This document shows positions 17,433 through 26,175 of a stretch of DNA of 64,000 nucleotides, in pieces (the stretch's first letter is position 1; each line of letters starts with the position of its first letter). The DNA lies in the NCBI RefSeq assembly GCF_026965535.1, contig NZ_CP114039.1, positions 248,001 through 312,000 on the forward strand, written 5' to 3'. A program made the translations under genes and the position numbers. The stretch comes from Corallococcus sp. NCRR. Lineage in GTDB: Bacteria; Myxococcota; Myxococcia; Myxococcales; Myxococcaceae. The notes under the pieces are model-generated. The model was given only the letters and a program-made list of their open reading frames with translations. It was not told the DNA's origin and made no database searches.

Positions 17433-17834
17433 CCACTCACGGGGAGTTCCAGCAACCTCCCCGCCTTTCCTGGGCCGCCGCGAACGCGGAAAGGGGTTCC
17501 TGTCCAGTGTACGGACATCCCCTCCATCTCACCGGCCAAAAGGCCCGGGGCCCAAGCCTTCCGGACGCCTGCTCTCCCCAGGGGCGTCCTTCTGGACACC
17601 ACTCAACACAAGCCCTTCCCAGCCACCCCTTGGACCCGCCACGTCCGTCCAGGCTGTAAGACTGAGCGGGTCTTTCAGACCTCTGCATTCCTATGATATG
17701 AGATTATTACCGCCAAGGCGGTGCAATCCCACATGAACCGGGGTGCGCGGCAGGGGGTCGCCTTGGACGGGGGAGGAAACGACCTCCCGGCCTTCCGCCA
17801 GAGCGCTCGCGCCCGGCAGGAGGTCTGTCCCCAG
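17433..17834. other. Intergenic region between divergent kinase and desaturase genes
   Basis: About 400 bp with no supported gene. It must hold the hybrid-kinase promoter (minus strand) and the desaturase promoter and leader (plus strand). The only AT-rich patch is 17686-17709. AGGAGG at 17818-17823 serves the desaturase start at 17835. Nothing else stands out. Confidence 0.6.
17692..17697 (+). promoter_or_regulatory. Possible -10 element upstream of the desaturase
   Basis: TATGAT matches the sigma-70-type -10 consensus at five of six positions, inside an AT-rich patch (CCTATGATATGAGATTATT) in otherwise GC-rich DNA. The -35 position at 17-bp spacing is poor (GGTCTT). It would give a leader of about 130 nt, which is plausible for a temperature-responsive desaturase gene. 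Confidence 0.3.
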
Positions 17835-18872
17835 ATGCTCGCCGTTCCAGAACCGTTGTCGCTGGATGACTCGGAAGCGGTCACCTCCCGTGTGTTCGAC
17901 CGTCGCGCCCTGACGGCGTCGGTGCGGGAGCTGTCGGTGGTGGCCAACGCGCGCGGCCTGTGGGCGGTGGCGCGCCAATGGCTCGTCATCGCGCTGTCGG
18001 TGGCGTTCGTGGTGCAGGTGGACCGGTGGTGGGCGTGGGTCCTGGCCGCGGTGGTCATCTCCTCGCGGCAGCACGCGCTGCTCAGCCTGGTGCACGAAGC
18101 CTCGCACTACCACCTGCTCACGAACCGCAAGGCCAACGACATCCTGGCGGACCTCTTGTGCGCGTTCCCCATGAACATCACCACGGAGGGCTACCGCAAG
18201 GAGCACGCGGAGCATCACCGCTACATCAACACGGAGCGGGACCCGTACTGGCGCACGGCGCAGCGTGACTCCGCGTGGATGTTCCCGCGCACGCGCGGGG
18301 GCATGGCGCTGGTGCTCCTGGGGGACCTGGTGGGCTTCTTCACCCCGTCCCACGTGCGCATCATGATTCCCTGGTCCTATACGGGCCGCGCGCTGGGCAA
18401 GGGCGGCTCGCCGCCGTCCCGCGCGGAGCACGTGCGCTACGCGCTGTGGCTCGTGGGCTTCATCACCTTCCTCACGCTCACGGGCGGCTGGCTCCACTAC
18501 CTGCTCCTGTGGTCCATCCCGTCCCTGACGCTGATGATGGTGGCCTTCCGCATCCGCGCGGTGGTGGAGCACCCCTTCACCCCCGCCACCCCGGATGAGA
18601 CGCACGAGACGCGGGACGTGGAGGCCGCCACCCTCTTCGAGCGCTTCTTCATCGCGCCCTTCAACGCCAGCTACCACCTGTCCCATCACCTCTTCCCGTC
18701 CGTGCCCTACTACCACCTGCCCGCGCTGCACGAGCGGCTCAAGCAGACGGACCTCTACCGCCCCGGGGAGAACCATTTCCAGACGTACCTGGGCGGCGAA
18801 CAGAGCGCGTGGAGCTTCCTCACGTCTTTGGGCCGGAATAAAAGCCGTGATACATTGCCTGTGAAGGATTGA
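17835..18872 (+). CDS. Membrane fatty-acid desaturase (three-histidine-box type)
   Basis: A 345-residue protein from ATG 17835, preceded by AGGAGG at 17818-17823. An upstream ATG frame would add 38 poorly conserved residues. The di-iron histidine boxes are HEASH (in SLVHEASHYHLL), HAEHH (in YRKEHAEHHRYIN) and HLSHH (in NASYHLSHHLFPSVPYYHLP). Membrane segments lie around VIALSVAFVVQV, WAWVLAAVVIS and YALWLVGFITFLTLTGGW. It introduces a double bond into acyl chains at the inner membrane, or acts on a related lipid; regiochemistry is not evident. A perfect hairpin terminator follows. It stands alone rather than next to a chemosensory cluster, as Des7 does in M. xanthus. Confidence 0.88.
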   Translation: MLAVPEPLSLDDSEAVTSRVFDRRALTASVRELSVVANARGLWAVARQWLVIALSVAFVVQVDRWWAWVLAAVVISSRQHALLSLVHEASHYHLLTNRKANDILADLLCAFPMNITTEGYRKEHAEHHRYINTERDPYWRTAQRDSAWMFPRTRGGMALVLLGDLVGFFTPSHVRIMIPWSYTGRALGKGGSPPSRAEHVRYALWLVGFITFLTLTGGWLHYLLLWSIPSLTLMMVAFRIRAVVEHPFTPATPDETHETRDVEAATLFERFFIAPFNASYHLSHHLFPSVPYYHLPALHERLKQTDLYRPGENHFQTYLGGEQSAWSFLTSLGRNKSRDTLPVKD

Positions 18873-18904
18873 AGCCGCATCCATCCCGGCCTGGCTGGCT
18901 TTCC

Positions 18905-18933
18905 CCTGGAGGCACCAACGTGGTGCCTCCAGG
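18905..18933 (+). terminator. Perfect 13-bp hairpin after the desaturase gene
   Basis: CCTGGAGGCACCA (18905-18917) and TGGTGCCTCCAGG (18921-18933) form a perfect 13-bp stem closed by a 3-nt loop (ACG). It begins 33 nt after the stop codon. The T-tract is missing, but this is the strongest hairpin in the first half of the window. Confidence 0.7.
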
Positions 18934-19235
18934 CGTGGGAAGCCCCCGCCGGCCCCTGTCGTCACCAGGCGCGTTCCGCTCTGAAGACAGACGCTCGCCG
19001 CCCTGCTGATACAGCGGCCTGGCGTCCTCGTGACGTGCCGAAATAGCCCACCCCGTGGCTTGAACACAGACGAAGAATCGCGGTGTTTCTCTGCCTGCGA
19101 TTCGCCAGGTCCCCCCTCCCCCGCCCGCCAATTCCGGCGCGCGACAGGGCGACCGGGGGACTCCTGCCACGCGCCGCGGGCAGGGGGATGCGGTTCCCCC
19201 GGCCCCGCCCCTTTCACCTGGCCGCAGGAGAGAAC
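18934..19235 (+). other. Structured 5' leader region of the GH18 gene
   Basis: About 300 bp without a supported gene. It contains an inverted repeat GAATCGC (19075-19081)/GCGATTC (19097-19103). It also has two hairpins that cannot form together: CCTGCC (19173-19178)/GGCAGG (19189-19194) and GGGGGA (19193-19198)/TCCCCC (19205-19210). The second ends 15 nt before the SD of the GH18 gene. I see no known riboswitch consensus here. Confidence 0.35.
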
Positions 19236-21401
19236 TTGAGAAGGCAGCTCATTGGGTTCCTCGTGGCGTTGGGCGCCATGCACACCGGCTGCGGTGGCGC
19301 GCCGGACTTCACGTCCACCGCGGGCGACGACGACTCGCTGGGGATGTCCGGGGACGCGCTCGCGAGCGCGACCACGCTGTTCGACGACGCGCTCGGTTCA
19401 GGCTGGCAGGACTGGTCCTGGGCGACGCACAGCCTCAGCGCGACCCGGCCCGTGTACGCGGGCACCCGTTCCATCTCCGCGACGTTCGGTCCGTGGACGG
19501 GCCTGTACTTCCACCACGCGGGCGTGCCCACCACGGGCTATGGCTTCGTGGAGTTGCAGGTGAACCCCGGCGCGACGGCCAACCCCGCCATCGCGCTCTA
19601 CGCGAGCGTGGGCGGCGTGGCGAAGCCGCCCGTGGCGCTCAACCCCACCTGCGCGGGCGGCACCCTCAAGGCCAACGCGTGGACGCTGTGCCGCATGCCG
19701 CTGTCCACGCTGGGCGCGGCCAACACCAGCCTGGATGGCCTGGTGGTGATGGAGAACGCGGGCCGCAAGCTGGCCACGGTGTACTTCGACAACGTGCGCC
19801 TGGCGGCGAGCACCACCGCCCCTTCCGCGCCCACGGCCCTGAAGGCCACGGGCTCCACCACGGACGTGGCCCTCACCTGGGGCACGGTGACGGGCGCCAC
19901 GGGCTACCACGTCTACCGCTCCACGTCGCAGACGGGCACGTACGCGCGGCTGACGTCCTCGGCGCTCACCGCCGCGTCCTACAAGGACACCAGCGCGGCC
20001 GTGGGCACGACGTACTGGTACGCCGTCACCGCGCTGAACGCGGCCGGTGAGAGCGCGAAGTCCACGGCGGTGTCCGGCAAGCGGACGTCCACCACGGGCG
20101 TGAGCGTCAGCGTCAGCCCCACCACCGCAACGCTGTCGCTGGGCGGCGTGCAGACCTTCACCGCGACGGTGACGGGCAGCACCAACACGGCCGTGACCTG
20201 GAGCGTGCTGGAAGGCTCCACGGGCGGCACCGTCACCTCCAGCGGCACGTACACCGCGCCGCGAACGGCGGGCACCTACCACGTCGTGGCCACGAGCAGC
20301 GCGGACACGACGAAGAAGGCCACGGCGGACGTGGTGGTGACGGGCCCGGTGGGCACCACCAACAAGTGGGTGTCCGGCTACTACACGGGCTGGAACGCGG
20401 ACGAGTACCCGCCGGAGAAGGTGGACTTCAGCGCGATGACGCACATCATCGTGGGCCGCGTGACGCCGAACACGGACGGCACGGTGGACGCCATCTTCGA
20501 CAACTCGAACGGCTCCGCCATCGCGAAGACGCTCTCCTCCCGCGCGCACGCCGCGGGGCGCAAGGCCATCATCATGGTGGGCGGCGCGGGCGAGCACGAC
20601 AACTGGGTGGGCGCGGCCTCTGCCGCCAACCGGGAGAAGTTCGTGCAGAGCCTGCTCAAGGCGATGGACGACCACGGCTACGACGGGCTCGACATCGACT
20701 GGGAGCCGGTGGAGGAGGTGGACAAGCCGAACCTGCTCGCGCTGGTGCAGCGGCTGCGTCAGGCGCGCCCCAACATGCTGCTGACGTTCCCCATCGGGTG
20801 GATCAACAACAACTTCGCCACGGACGCGTCGCTCAAGTGGTACCCGCAGCTGGCCCAGTACCTGGACCAGGTGAACGTCATGTCCTACGAGATGATTGGC
20901 GTCTGGGACGGCTGGGATTCGTGGTTCACGTCCGCGCTCAAGGGCGAGTCCGGCACCCACCCGACCTCCGTGGAGTCCAGCCTCAAGGCCTGGGTGGCCG
21001 CGGGCATCCCCAAGGAGAAGCTGGGCATGGGCATCCCGTTCTACGGCCTCGCGTGGCGGCACATCACCGGCCCGCGCCAGCCCTTCACCAACTGGTCCGA
21101 CTACGTGGGCGGGGACAACTCCTTCACGTACAAGAAGATTTTGGCGCTCTCCAAGACGGGCAAGCTCCAGTGGGACGCGGCGGCGCAGGCCAACTACGTC
21201 ACGTTCGACACGCCGGTGGAGGACGGCACGGTGCGCTGGATTACCTATGACGGTCCGGAGGCCATCCAGGCCAAGGGTCAGTACGCCAAGGCCAACGGCT
21301 ACGGCGGCACCATCATCTGGACCATCAACCAGGGCTGCACCGACCCCGCGACGGGCACCAACCCGCTGCTCACCGAGGTCAAGAAGGCGTTCCTCCAGTA
21401 A
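19236..21401 (+). CDS. GH18 chitinase-like lipoprotein with FN3 and Ig-like modules
   Basis: A 721-residue protein from TTG 19236. That start is chosen because AGGAG (19226-19230) is 5 nt upstream and gives a clean lipoprotein signal (RRQLIGFLVALGAMHTGC, lipobox MHTGC). Domains in order: a beta-sandwich carbohydrate-binding-like region (about 45-190), FN3 (about 195-280, APSAPTALKATGS), a bacterial Ig-like domain (about 290-370) and GH18 (about 380-720). The GH18 signature DGLDIDWEP carries the catalytic Glu, and SYEMIGVWDGWD holds the usual Met-Tyr region. It hydrolyses chitin or related beta-1,4-GlcNAc polymers at the cell surface, fitting a predator of fungi and bacteria. Confidence 0.9.
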   Translation: MRRQLIGFLVALGAMHTGCGGAPDFTSTAGDDDSLGMSGDALASATTLFDDALGSGWQDWSWATHSLSATRPVYAGTRSISATFGPWTGLYFHHAGVPTTGYGFVELQVNPGATANPAIALYASVGGVAKPPVALNPTCAGGTLKANAWTLCRMPLSTLGAANTSLDGLVVMENAGRKLATVYFDNVRLAASTTAPSAPTALKATGSTTDVALTWGTVTGATGYHVYRSTSQTGTYARLTSSALTAASYKDTSAAVGTTYWYAVTALNAAGESAKSTAVSGKRTSTTGVSVSVSPTTATLSLGGVQTFTATVTGSTNTAVTWSVLEGSTGGTVTSSGTYTAPRTAGTYHVVATSSADTTKKATADVVVTGPVGTTNKWVSGYYTGWNADEYPPEKVDFSAMTHIIVGRVTPNTDGTVDAIFDNSNGSAIAKTLSSRAHAAGRKAIIMVGGAGEHDNWVGAASAANREKFVQSLLKAMDDHGYDGLDIDWEPVEEVDKPNLLALVQRLRQARPNMLLTFPIGWINNNFATDASLKWYPQLAQYLDQVNVMSYEMIGVWDGWDSWFTSALKGESGTHPTSVESSLKAWVAAGIPKEKLGMGIPFYGLAWRHITGPRQPFTNWSDYVGGDNSFTYKKILALSKTGKLQWDAAAQANYVTFDTPVEDGTVRWITYDGPEAIQAKGQYAKANGYGGTIIWTINQGCTDPATGTNPLLTEVKKAFLQ

Positions 21402-21421
21402 CCGGGACGGCTTGAAGCACG

Positions 21422-21453
21422 ACGGCCGCGTGGGCACCCGCCCGCGCGGCCGT
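21422..21453. terminator. Bidirectional hairpin between GH18 and acyltransferase genes
   Basis: ACGGCCGCG (21422-21430) pairs perfectly with CGCGGCCGT (21445-21453), with a GC-rich loop. It lies between the stop at 21401 and the convergent stop at 21470, so it could serve both genes. Confidence 0.55.
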
Positions 21454-21469
21454 TCGCGTTCGAGCGGCC

Positions 21470-22231
21470 CTAGGCGGAGGGCGGCACGGCGGAGGGCGGA
21501 GCCGTGGGGGCGACCGGCTCCGGGCCTCCCGCGTAGACGCCCTGGTACGCGGGCGGCAGCAGCGCGGCCACCCGGCGCATCATCGCGTCCACCAGCGCCT
21601 GGCGCGCGTCGGAGGCGCCGGCCACCTCCGGCTCCAGGTCCTCCATGCGGAAGGCGGGCCCGAAGGTCACGGTGACGTCCGCGTGGAAGAGCCGCTCGCC
21701 GCCCATGTCGGAGTCGTTGATGGGCATCAGCTTCTCCGTGCCCGTGAGCGCCACCGGGACGATGGGCACGCCCGCGCGCTTGGCGATGAGCCCCACGCCC
21801 TTCTTCGCCTGGAGCAGGCCCGCGGAGCGGCTGCGGCCCCCTTCCGGGAAGATGAGGACGGACTGGCCGCCCTTGAGCAGTTCCACGCAGCGGCGCAGCG
21901 CCTCGATGTCCGGCGAGTTGGGCGTGATGTCGATGGTGTCCATCGTCTCCGCCGCCAGCCGGGTCATCACGGTGCCGTGCAGCTTCACGCCCGCCAGGAA
22001 GACGACGCGCCGGGGACGCAGCGCCCGGTAGAGCGTGAAGCCGTCCGCGTTGGACAGGTGGTTGCAGATGAAGAGGCAGGGGCCGGCGGGCAGGTCCTTG
22101 AGTCCGTACACCTTCGCGTGGGACAGCCGGCCCCACACGCCGTGCATCAGGCCGCGCACGACATGGCGGCGCAGTCCGTAGGGGAGCAGCGACATCAAGG
22201 CGAAGAGAAGTCGAAGCACAGGCCGGCCCAC
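21470..22231 (-). CDS. 1-acyl-sn-glycerol-3-phosphate acyltransferase (PlsC family)
   Basis: A 253-residue membrane-associated acyltransferase. Motif I is NHLSNAD (H-x4-D), motif III is FPEGGRSRS, and motif IV lies around VPIVPVALTGTEKLMP. The N-terminus (VLRLLFALMSLLPYGLR) is hydrophobic and probably membrane-embedded. The family transfers an acyl chain to lysophosphatidate or a similar acceptor in phospholipid synthesis. The GTG at 22231 sits almost on the AGGAGGAG sequence, so the functional start may be GTG 22219 or further upstream. The C-terminus is a Pro/Ala-rich tail. Confidence 0.85.
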   Translation of the reverse strand: MGRPVLRLLFALMSLLPYGLRRHVVRGLMHGVWGRLSHAKVYGLKDLPAGPCLFICNHLSNADGFTLYRALRPRRVVFLAGVKLHGTVMTRLAAETMDTIDITPNSPDIEALRRCVELLKGGQSVLIFPEGGRSRSAGLLQAKKGVGLIAKRAGVPIVPVALTGTEKLMPINDSDMGGERLFHADVTVTFGPAFRMEDLEPEVAGASDARQALVDAMMRRVAALLPPAYQGVYAGGPEPVAPTAPPSAVPPSA

Positions 22232-22347
22232 CTCCTCCTGGAAGATGTAGTCCTGCCCGGTGGGGTGGGTCAGCGGTCCTCCGGGAGCGCGGGTCCGCCC
22301 GCCTGCCCAACCGTCATCCAGCCAACGAATGGCCGCCCCTGCGTGTT

Positions 22348-23253
22348 ATGGGAAACCCCATGAGCGCCGAAGCCACGCCCTCCCGAGCGAAGCGGCCCGT
22401 CGAGTACGAGGCCACCGTCACTGACCTGCGCATGGAGACCCATGACACGGCGACGCTGTGGCTGGAGCTGGACGCGAGCGCGGGGCCGCTCGACTACAAG
22501 GCAGGCCAGTTCATCAACATCGACCCGCACCAGTTCCGGTCGCTCGCGCAGCAGTGCGCGTACCTGCAGGAGCAGAAGGGGCGCAAGGAGCCGCCGCGCT
22601 CGTATTCGCTCGCCTCCGCGCCGCACGAGCGGCACGTGGCCATCACGGTGAAGGACGAGGAGTTCATCCCCGGCGTCACGCGCTACCCGCCGCTCTTGTC
22701 GCCCCTGCTGGTGCACGGGCGGCTGGTGGGCGCGAAGCTGAAGGTGACGGGCTTCATGGGGCCGTACGTGCTGCCGGACGACGTGACGGAGAAGGCGGAC
22801 CACGTGCTGCACGTGGTGGCGGGCTCCGGCGCGGTGCCGAACTTCGCCATCGTGAAAGACGCGCTGCACCGCGGGCTGAAGCTGCGGCACACGTTCCTCG
22901 CGTCCAACAAGACGTGGGCGGACATCCTCTACCGCGAGGAACTGGCCGCGCTGGAGCGCTCGGCGCCGGACCGCGTGCGGGTGGTGCACACGCTCACGCG
23001 TGAACTGGATGAGACGAAGTACGGCGCCCAGGTGCGCAAGGGCCGCGTCGCGGAGGCGCTCCTGCGCGAGCTGATTCCCGCGCCCGACACCTGCCTCGTG
23101 TACGTGTGCGGGCCCGCCATCACCCCGTGGGACCGGCGCAAGGCGCTGGAGACGCGCACGCCCGCCACGCCGCGCTTCATGGAGGCGGTGCTGGGCCACC
23201 TGCACGAGCTGGGCATCCCGGACAAGCGCATCAAGCGCGAGGCCTACGGCTGA
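22348..23253 (+). CDS. Ferredoxin-NADP reductase-like flavoprotein
   Basis: A 301-residue protein of the FNR superfamily. RSYSLAS (FAD-binding RxYS) lies near residue 85. GFMGPYVLP and the pyridine-nucleotide segment VLHVVAGSGAVPNFAIVKDAL follow, then LVYVCGPAITPWDRR. There is no CxxxxCxxC 2Fe-2S motif, so the partner iron-sulfur or oxygenase protein must be separate. The C-terminus ends KREAYG, like oxygenase-reductase subunits whose final Tyr stacks on flavin. ATG 22348 and 22360 are both possible starts. No redox partner gene lies next to it. It is convergent with the hydrolase gene. Confidence 0.85.
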   Translation: MGNPMSAEATPSRAKRPVEYEATVTDLRMETHDTATLWLELDASAGPLDYKAGQFINIDPHQFRSLAQQCAYLQEQKGRKEPPRSYSLASAPHERHVAITVKDEEFIPGVTRYPPLLSPLLVHGRLVGAKLKVTGFMGPYVLPDDVTEKADHVLHVVAGSGAVPNFAIVKDALHRGLKLRHTFLASNKTWADILYREELAALERSAPDRVRVVHTLTRELDETKYGAQVRKGRVAEALLRELIPAPDTCLVYVCGPAITPWDRRKALETRTPATPRFMEAVLGHLHELGIPDKRIKREAYG

Positions 23254-23260
23254 CCGGGCC

Positions 23261-24124
23261 TCAGTGCGTGGTGACGTCCACCGGAGGCAGTTGGTCCAGG
23301 AAGTTCAGCACGTGCTCGGCCGTCTCGCGGGGCTTCTCCATGGGGAACAGGTGCGAGGCGAGCGGCAGCGTGTCCGCCCGCGTGCGCTTCATCTCCCGCT
23401 CCGCCCGCGCCAGCGCGTCCGGCAACAGCGTGTCGGAGCGCTCGCCGCGCAGCACCAGCGTGGGCGCCGCGTTGGCGCGGATGAGCGACCAGGGGTCCGC
23501 GGGGAAGGTCTCGAAGATGCGGGCCTCCCACTCGCGAGGGAAGCGCAAGCGGAAGTCACCCGCCTCCGTGGGCACCAGCCCGTGCGTGATGTAGTCGCTG
23601 AAGCAGTCCGCGTCCCAGTCCTTGAACAGCTTGCGCTGGCGGTACGCGGTGGCCGCCTCCTCGCGCGTCGCCCAGCGGTCGCGCCGCCGCAGCGCGCCCT
23701 GCACGATGGCGCCGCGGTCCATGCGGCCCAACAGCTTCATCAGGCGCAGCGCCCACAGGCGTGAGCCGGTGATGAGCACGGGGTCCAGCGCCACCACCGC
23801 GCGGAACAGCCCCGGGTTCGCGGCGGAGGCCATCAGCGTGCTCGTGCCGCCCACGCTGTGTCCCACGCCCAGCACGCCGGAGCGCCCGCGCGCCTTCAGC
23901 TCGCGCGCGAGGTCCTCGCCCAGCTCCTTCCACGTCGTGAGCGACTTCGGGTCCTGGCCGGGCACCAGCGGCCGCATGCGCAGCGACACCACGTGGTAGC
24001 GGGTCGCGAGCCGCGCGAAGAGCTTCCGGTACGTCTCCGGAGGGAAACCGTTCGCGCAGGCGAAGTGCAGGAGCGGCCCGCTCCCACCCCAGTCATCCAG
24101 CTCCAAGGCCATGCCCCTTCCCAT
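23261..24124 (-). CDS. Alpha/beta-fold hydrolase
   Basis: A 287-residue hydrolase from ATG 24124 (GGGAGG about 6 nt upstream). The nucleophile elbow is GVGHSVGGTS, the acid lies near VLRGERSDTLLP, and the catalytic His is in LASHLFPME, just before the C-terminus. LLHFACANGFPPETYRKLF is a short oxyanion-loop variant typical of the esterase/lipase-like AB_hydrolase_6 group. No signal peptide is visible. The substrate is unknown. It is convergent with the flavoreductase (7 bp between stops), and nothing ties the two functionally. Confidence 0.85.
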   Translation of the reverse strand: MGRGMALELDDWGGSGPLLHFACANGFPPETYRKLFARLATRYHVVSLRMRPLVPGQDPKSLTTWKELGEDLARELKARGRSGVLGVGHSVGGTSTLMASAANPGLFRAVVALDPVLITGSRLWALRLMKLLGRMDRGAIVQGALRRRDRWATREEAATAYRQRKLFKDWDADCFSDYITHGLVPTEAGDFRLRFPREWEARIFETFPADPWSLIRANAAPTLVLRGERSDTLLPDALARAEREMKRTRADTLPLASHLFPMEKPRETAEHVLNFLDQLPPVDVTTH

Positions 24125-24539
24125 CGACACCCTCCCCCGCGTCACGGCGGAGGGACTTCACAGCTCGCCCCACACGTCTCCGGCGCCCTGATGGACACCG
24201 GCCGGCCCCATCCCGGGACGAGACTGCGTACCCCGACATTCAGACACCGCGAACGCCGCCCTGGGTCCTGCCGCCGAGCCCGACCTCCCGCATCGACGCC
24301 ATCCTGCCCGGGACCCCTGACGTGCCCACGTCCTCCGACATCCTCCCGGAGGTTTCCTCAAGGAACCCGGCCCCCTGGAATGTCGTCCCGTGCGCAACGC
24401 CCGGACGGAGGGCATGTAACGGCTGCCCGGCCGCCTCGCACGGCCGGGGAAGGCGGCCGTCCCGGCGCGGGGGCACACGCCGCCCCCTCCCGTGAGGTCA
24501 CCTGCCCCACCCTACGGTCCAGGTGGGGTCCGCTTGCGT
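24125..24539. other. Intergenic region, promoter of the hydrolase and terminator of the methyltransferase
   Basis: About 415 bp without a convincing gene. A minus-strand frame over 24158-24478 exists but is Arg/Gly-rich, has no good SD and looks like a high-GC artefact. The region includes a 9-bp hairpin (24428-24459) that suits termination of the upstream minus-strand gene. Confidence 0.5.
24428..24459 (-). terminator. Candidate terminator after the SAM methyltransferase gene
   Basis: CGGCCGCCT (24428-24436) pairs perfectly with AGGCGGCCG (24451-24459), with a 14-nt loop. It lies about 80 nt downstream of the minus-strand stop at 24540. Confidence 0.45.
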
Positions 24540-25478
24540 TCAGGATTCGGACTGCGACGGGGGCGCCGCGTCCGGCGTGGGCTCCACCTCCGGCGGGAGC
24601 TCCGGGGCCGGCTCCGACGCCTCCGTGGGCTCCTGCGCCGCGCCCGCGGGCGTGATGCCCAACAGCCGCGTCAACCGGGGCTGCACGCCCGTCTCCGCGA
24701 GCAGCGCCTGGAGCTGCAGCCGCGCGCGCCGGTTGTCCCGGTGCACGCGCCGCCCGAGGATGAGCTCGTTCTTCAGCGAGTGCTCCCACCCGGTCAGCTC
24801 CGTCACCGTCACCTGGTAGCCGAACGCCTCCAGCGTCAGCGCGCGGATGACGTTCGTCAGGTGCGAGCCGAACTCGCGCCGGTGCCACGGGTGCTGGAAG
24901 AGCAGCGACATGGAGCCGGCCGGCCTCGCCTTCTTCTCCTTGAGCTGCGCGGCCACCTCCGCCTGGCAGCACGGCACCACCGCCACGTGGTCCGCGCCGT
25001 GCTTGATGGCCGCCACCAGCGCGTCGTCCGTGGCCGTGTCGCACGCGTGCAGCGCCATCAGCACGTGGATGCGCTCCGGGTACTCCGCCTGGTCGATGTG
25101 CGCCGTCTGGAAGCGCATCCGGTCGAAGTGCAGCCGCTCGGCGCGGCCCTTCGCGCGCTCCGTCAGCTCCGGCCGCCCTTCAATGGACAGCAGCTCGCCG
25201 CCGGCCGCGTCCTTCAGGAACAGCTCGTAGACGACGAAGCCCAGGTACGCGTTGCCGCTGCCCGCGTCCACCACCAGGGGGGTCGCGTGGCGCTGCTGCA
25301 CGTCCTCCATGGCGGGCCGGAGCAGGCCCACCAGGTGGTTGACCTGCTTCAACTTGCGCAGCGCGTCCGCGTTGAGGTTCCCCTCGCGCGTGAGCAGGTG
25401 CAGCTCACGCAGGAGCGCGGGGGACTGGTCCGGGAGCAGCTCCTTGCGGACCTGTGGCGCCTTGACGTTGCGTCTCAG
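24540..25478 (-). CDS. SAM-dependent methyltransferase (Methyltransf_32-like), possible CTG start
   Basis: About 312 residues. The SAM motif is PLVVDAGSGNAYLGFVVYEL, followed by LLSIEGRPELTERAK, and MALHACDTATDDAL with VPCCQAEVA resembles the motif block of the PF13679 family. The C-terminal 40 residues are acidic and Pro-rich. There is no in-frame ATG or GTG near the expected N-terminus. A CTG at 25478 overlaps the TGA of the Nfu gene as CTGA, in the same way ATGA and GTGA overlaps join other genes here. The next upstream ATG/GTG (25574) would overlap Nfu by about 100 nt. The methyl acceptor is unknown. Coupling to nfuA is by position only. Confidence 0.72.
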   Translation of the reverse strand: MRRNVKAPQVRKELLPDQSPALLRELHLLTREGNLNADALRKLKQVNHLVGLLRPAMEDVQQRHATPLVVDAGSGNAYLGFVVYELFLKDAAGGELLSIEGRPELTERAKGRAERLHFDRMRFQTAHIDQAEYPERIHVLMALHACDTATDDALVAAIKHGADHVAVVPCCQAEVAAQLKEKKARPAGSMSLLFQHPWHRREFGSHLTNVIRALTLEAFGYQVTVTELTGWEHSLKNELILGRRVHRDNRRARLQLQALLAETGVQPRLTRLLGITPAGAAQEPTEASEPAPELPPEVEPTPDAAPPSQSES

Positions 25479-26035
25479 ACGGACACCACTTCGGTGACCT
25501 CCGGGATCATCTCCCGGAGCCGGCCCTCGATGCCCATCTTCAGCGTCGCCGTGGACGACGGGCAGCCCGCGCACGAGCCCTTCATGTGCAGGTACACGAT
25601 GCCGTCCTCGAAGCGGTCCAGCGTGATGTCACCGCCGTCCTGCGCCACCGCCGGGCGGATCTCCTCGTCCAGGATGAACTGGATGCGCTGCTCCACCGTG
25701 CCGTCCGCGCTCGTCGCCTGACGCGCCGCCGCCACCGCCGCCTCGTCCACCACCGGCAGGCCCTCCGACAGGTGCGTGTCCAGCGTGGACATCACGGAGT
25801 CGTTGAGCTCGTCCCACTCACCGGACTCGCCCTTCGTCACCGTGACGAAGTTCGTGCCCAGCATCACCGCCGTCACGCCCTGGATGTCCATGAGCCGCAG
25901 CGCCAGGGGCGACTTCGCCTGCGCTTCGTCCCGGTTGGTGAAGTTCACCGCGCCACCGCCCAGCAGCTTGCGGTCCACCACGTACTTCAGCGTGCTGGGG
26001 TTGGGGGTCCACTCGAGCTGGATGTTCACTGACAT
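25475..26035 (-). CDS. NfuA-like iron-sulfur carrier (Nfu_N + NifU domains)
   Basis: A 186-residue protein from ATG 26035 (AGGGAG 7 nt upstream). Residues about 3-90 are the Nfu N-terminal domain (IQLEWTPNPSTLKYVVDRKL). Residues about 115-185 are the NifU C-terminal domain with the cluster-binding C-x-x-C in GSCAGCPSS. Dimers carry a [4Fe-4S] cluster on the paired CxxC motifs and hand it to apo-proteins in the cytoplasm. The combination of both domains matches the mitochondrial/alphaproteobacterial Nfu1 layout. It is the first gene before a coupled SAM methyltransferase. Confidence 0.92.
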   Translation of the reverse strand: MSVNIQLEWTPNPSTLKYVVDRKLLGGGAVNFTNRDEAQAKSPLALRLMDIQGVTAVMLGTNFVTVTKGESGEWDELNDSVMSTLDTHLSEGLPVVDEAAVAAARQATSADGTVEQRIQFILDEEIRPAVAQDGGDITLDRFEDGIVYLHMKGSCAGCPSSTATLKMGIEGRLREMIPEVTEVVSV

Positions 26036-26175
26036 GCTGTTCTCCCTACGAAAGTCCGCTTCCTCTAAAGGGCGCCGGGCCCCATAGCAACCTGTCCGGC
26101 TGTCAGGCAAACGCCCCGCGCCGACCTTTCACTCCGGATGGAGCCCGGGCCGCCGCCGATGTAAGACAGGGCCCC

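Noticed and set aside
24158-24478. Possible small gene in the 24.1-24.5 kb gap (minus strand, about 106 residues)
   Set aside because: Gly/Arg/Pro-rich, no SD and no recognisable pattern; its content matches non-coding high-GC DNA.
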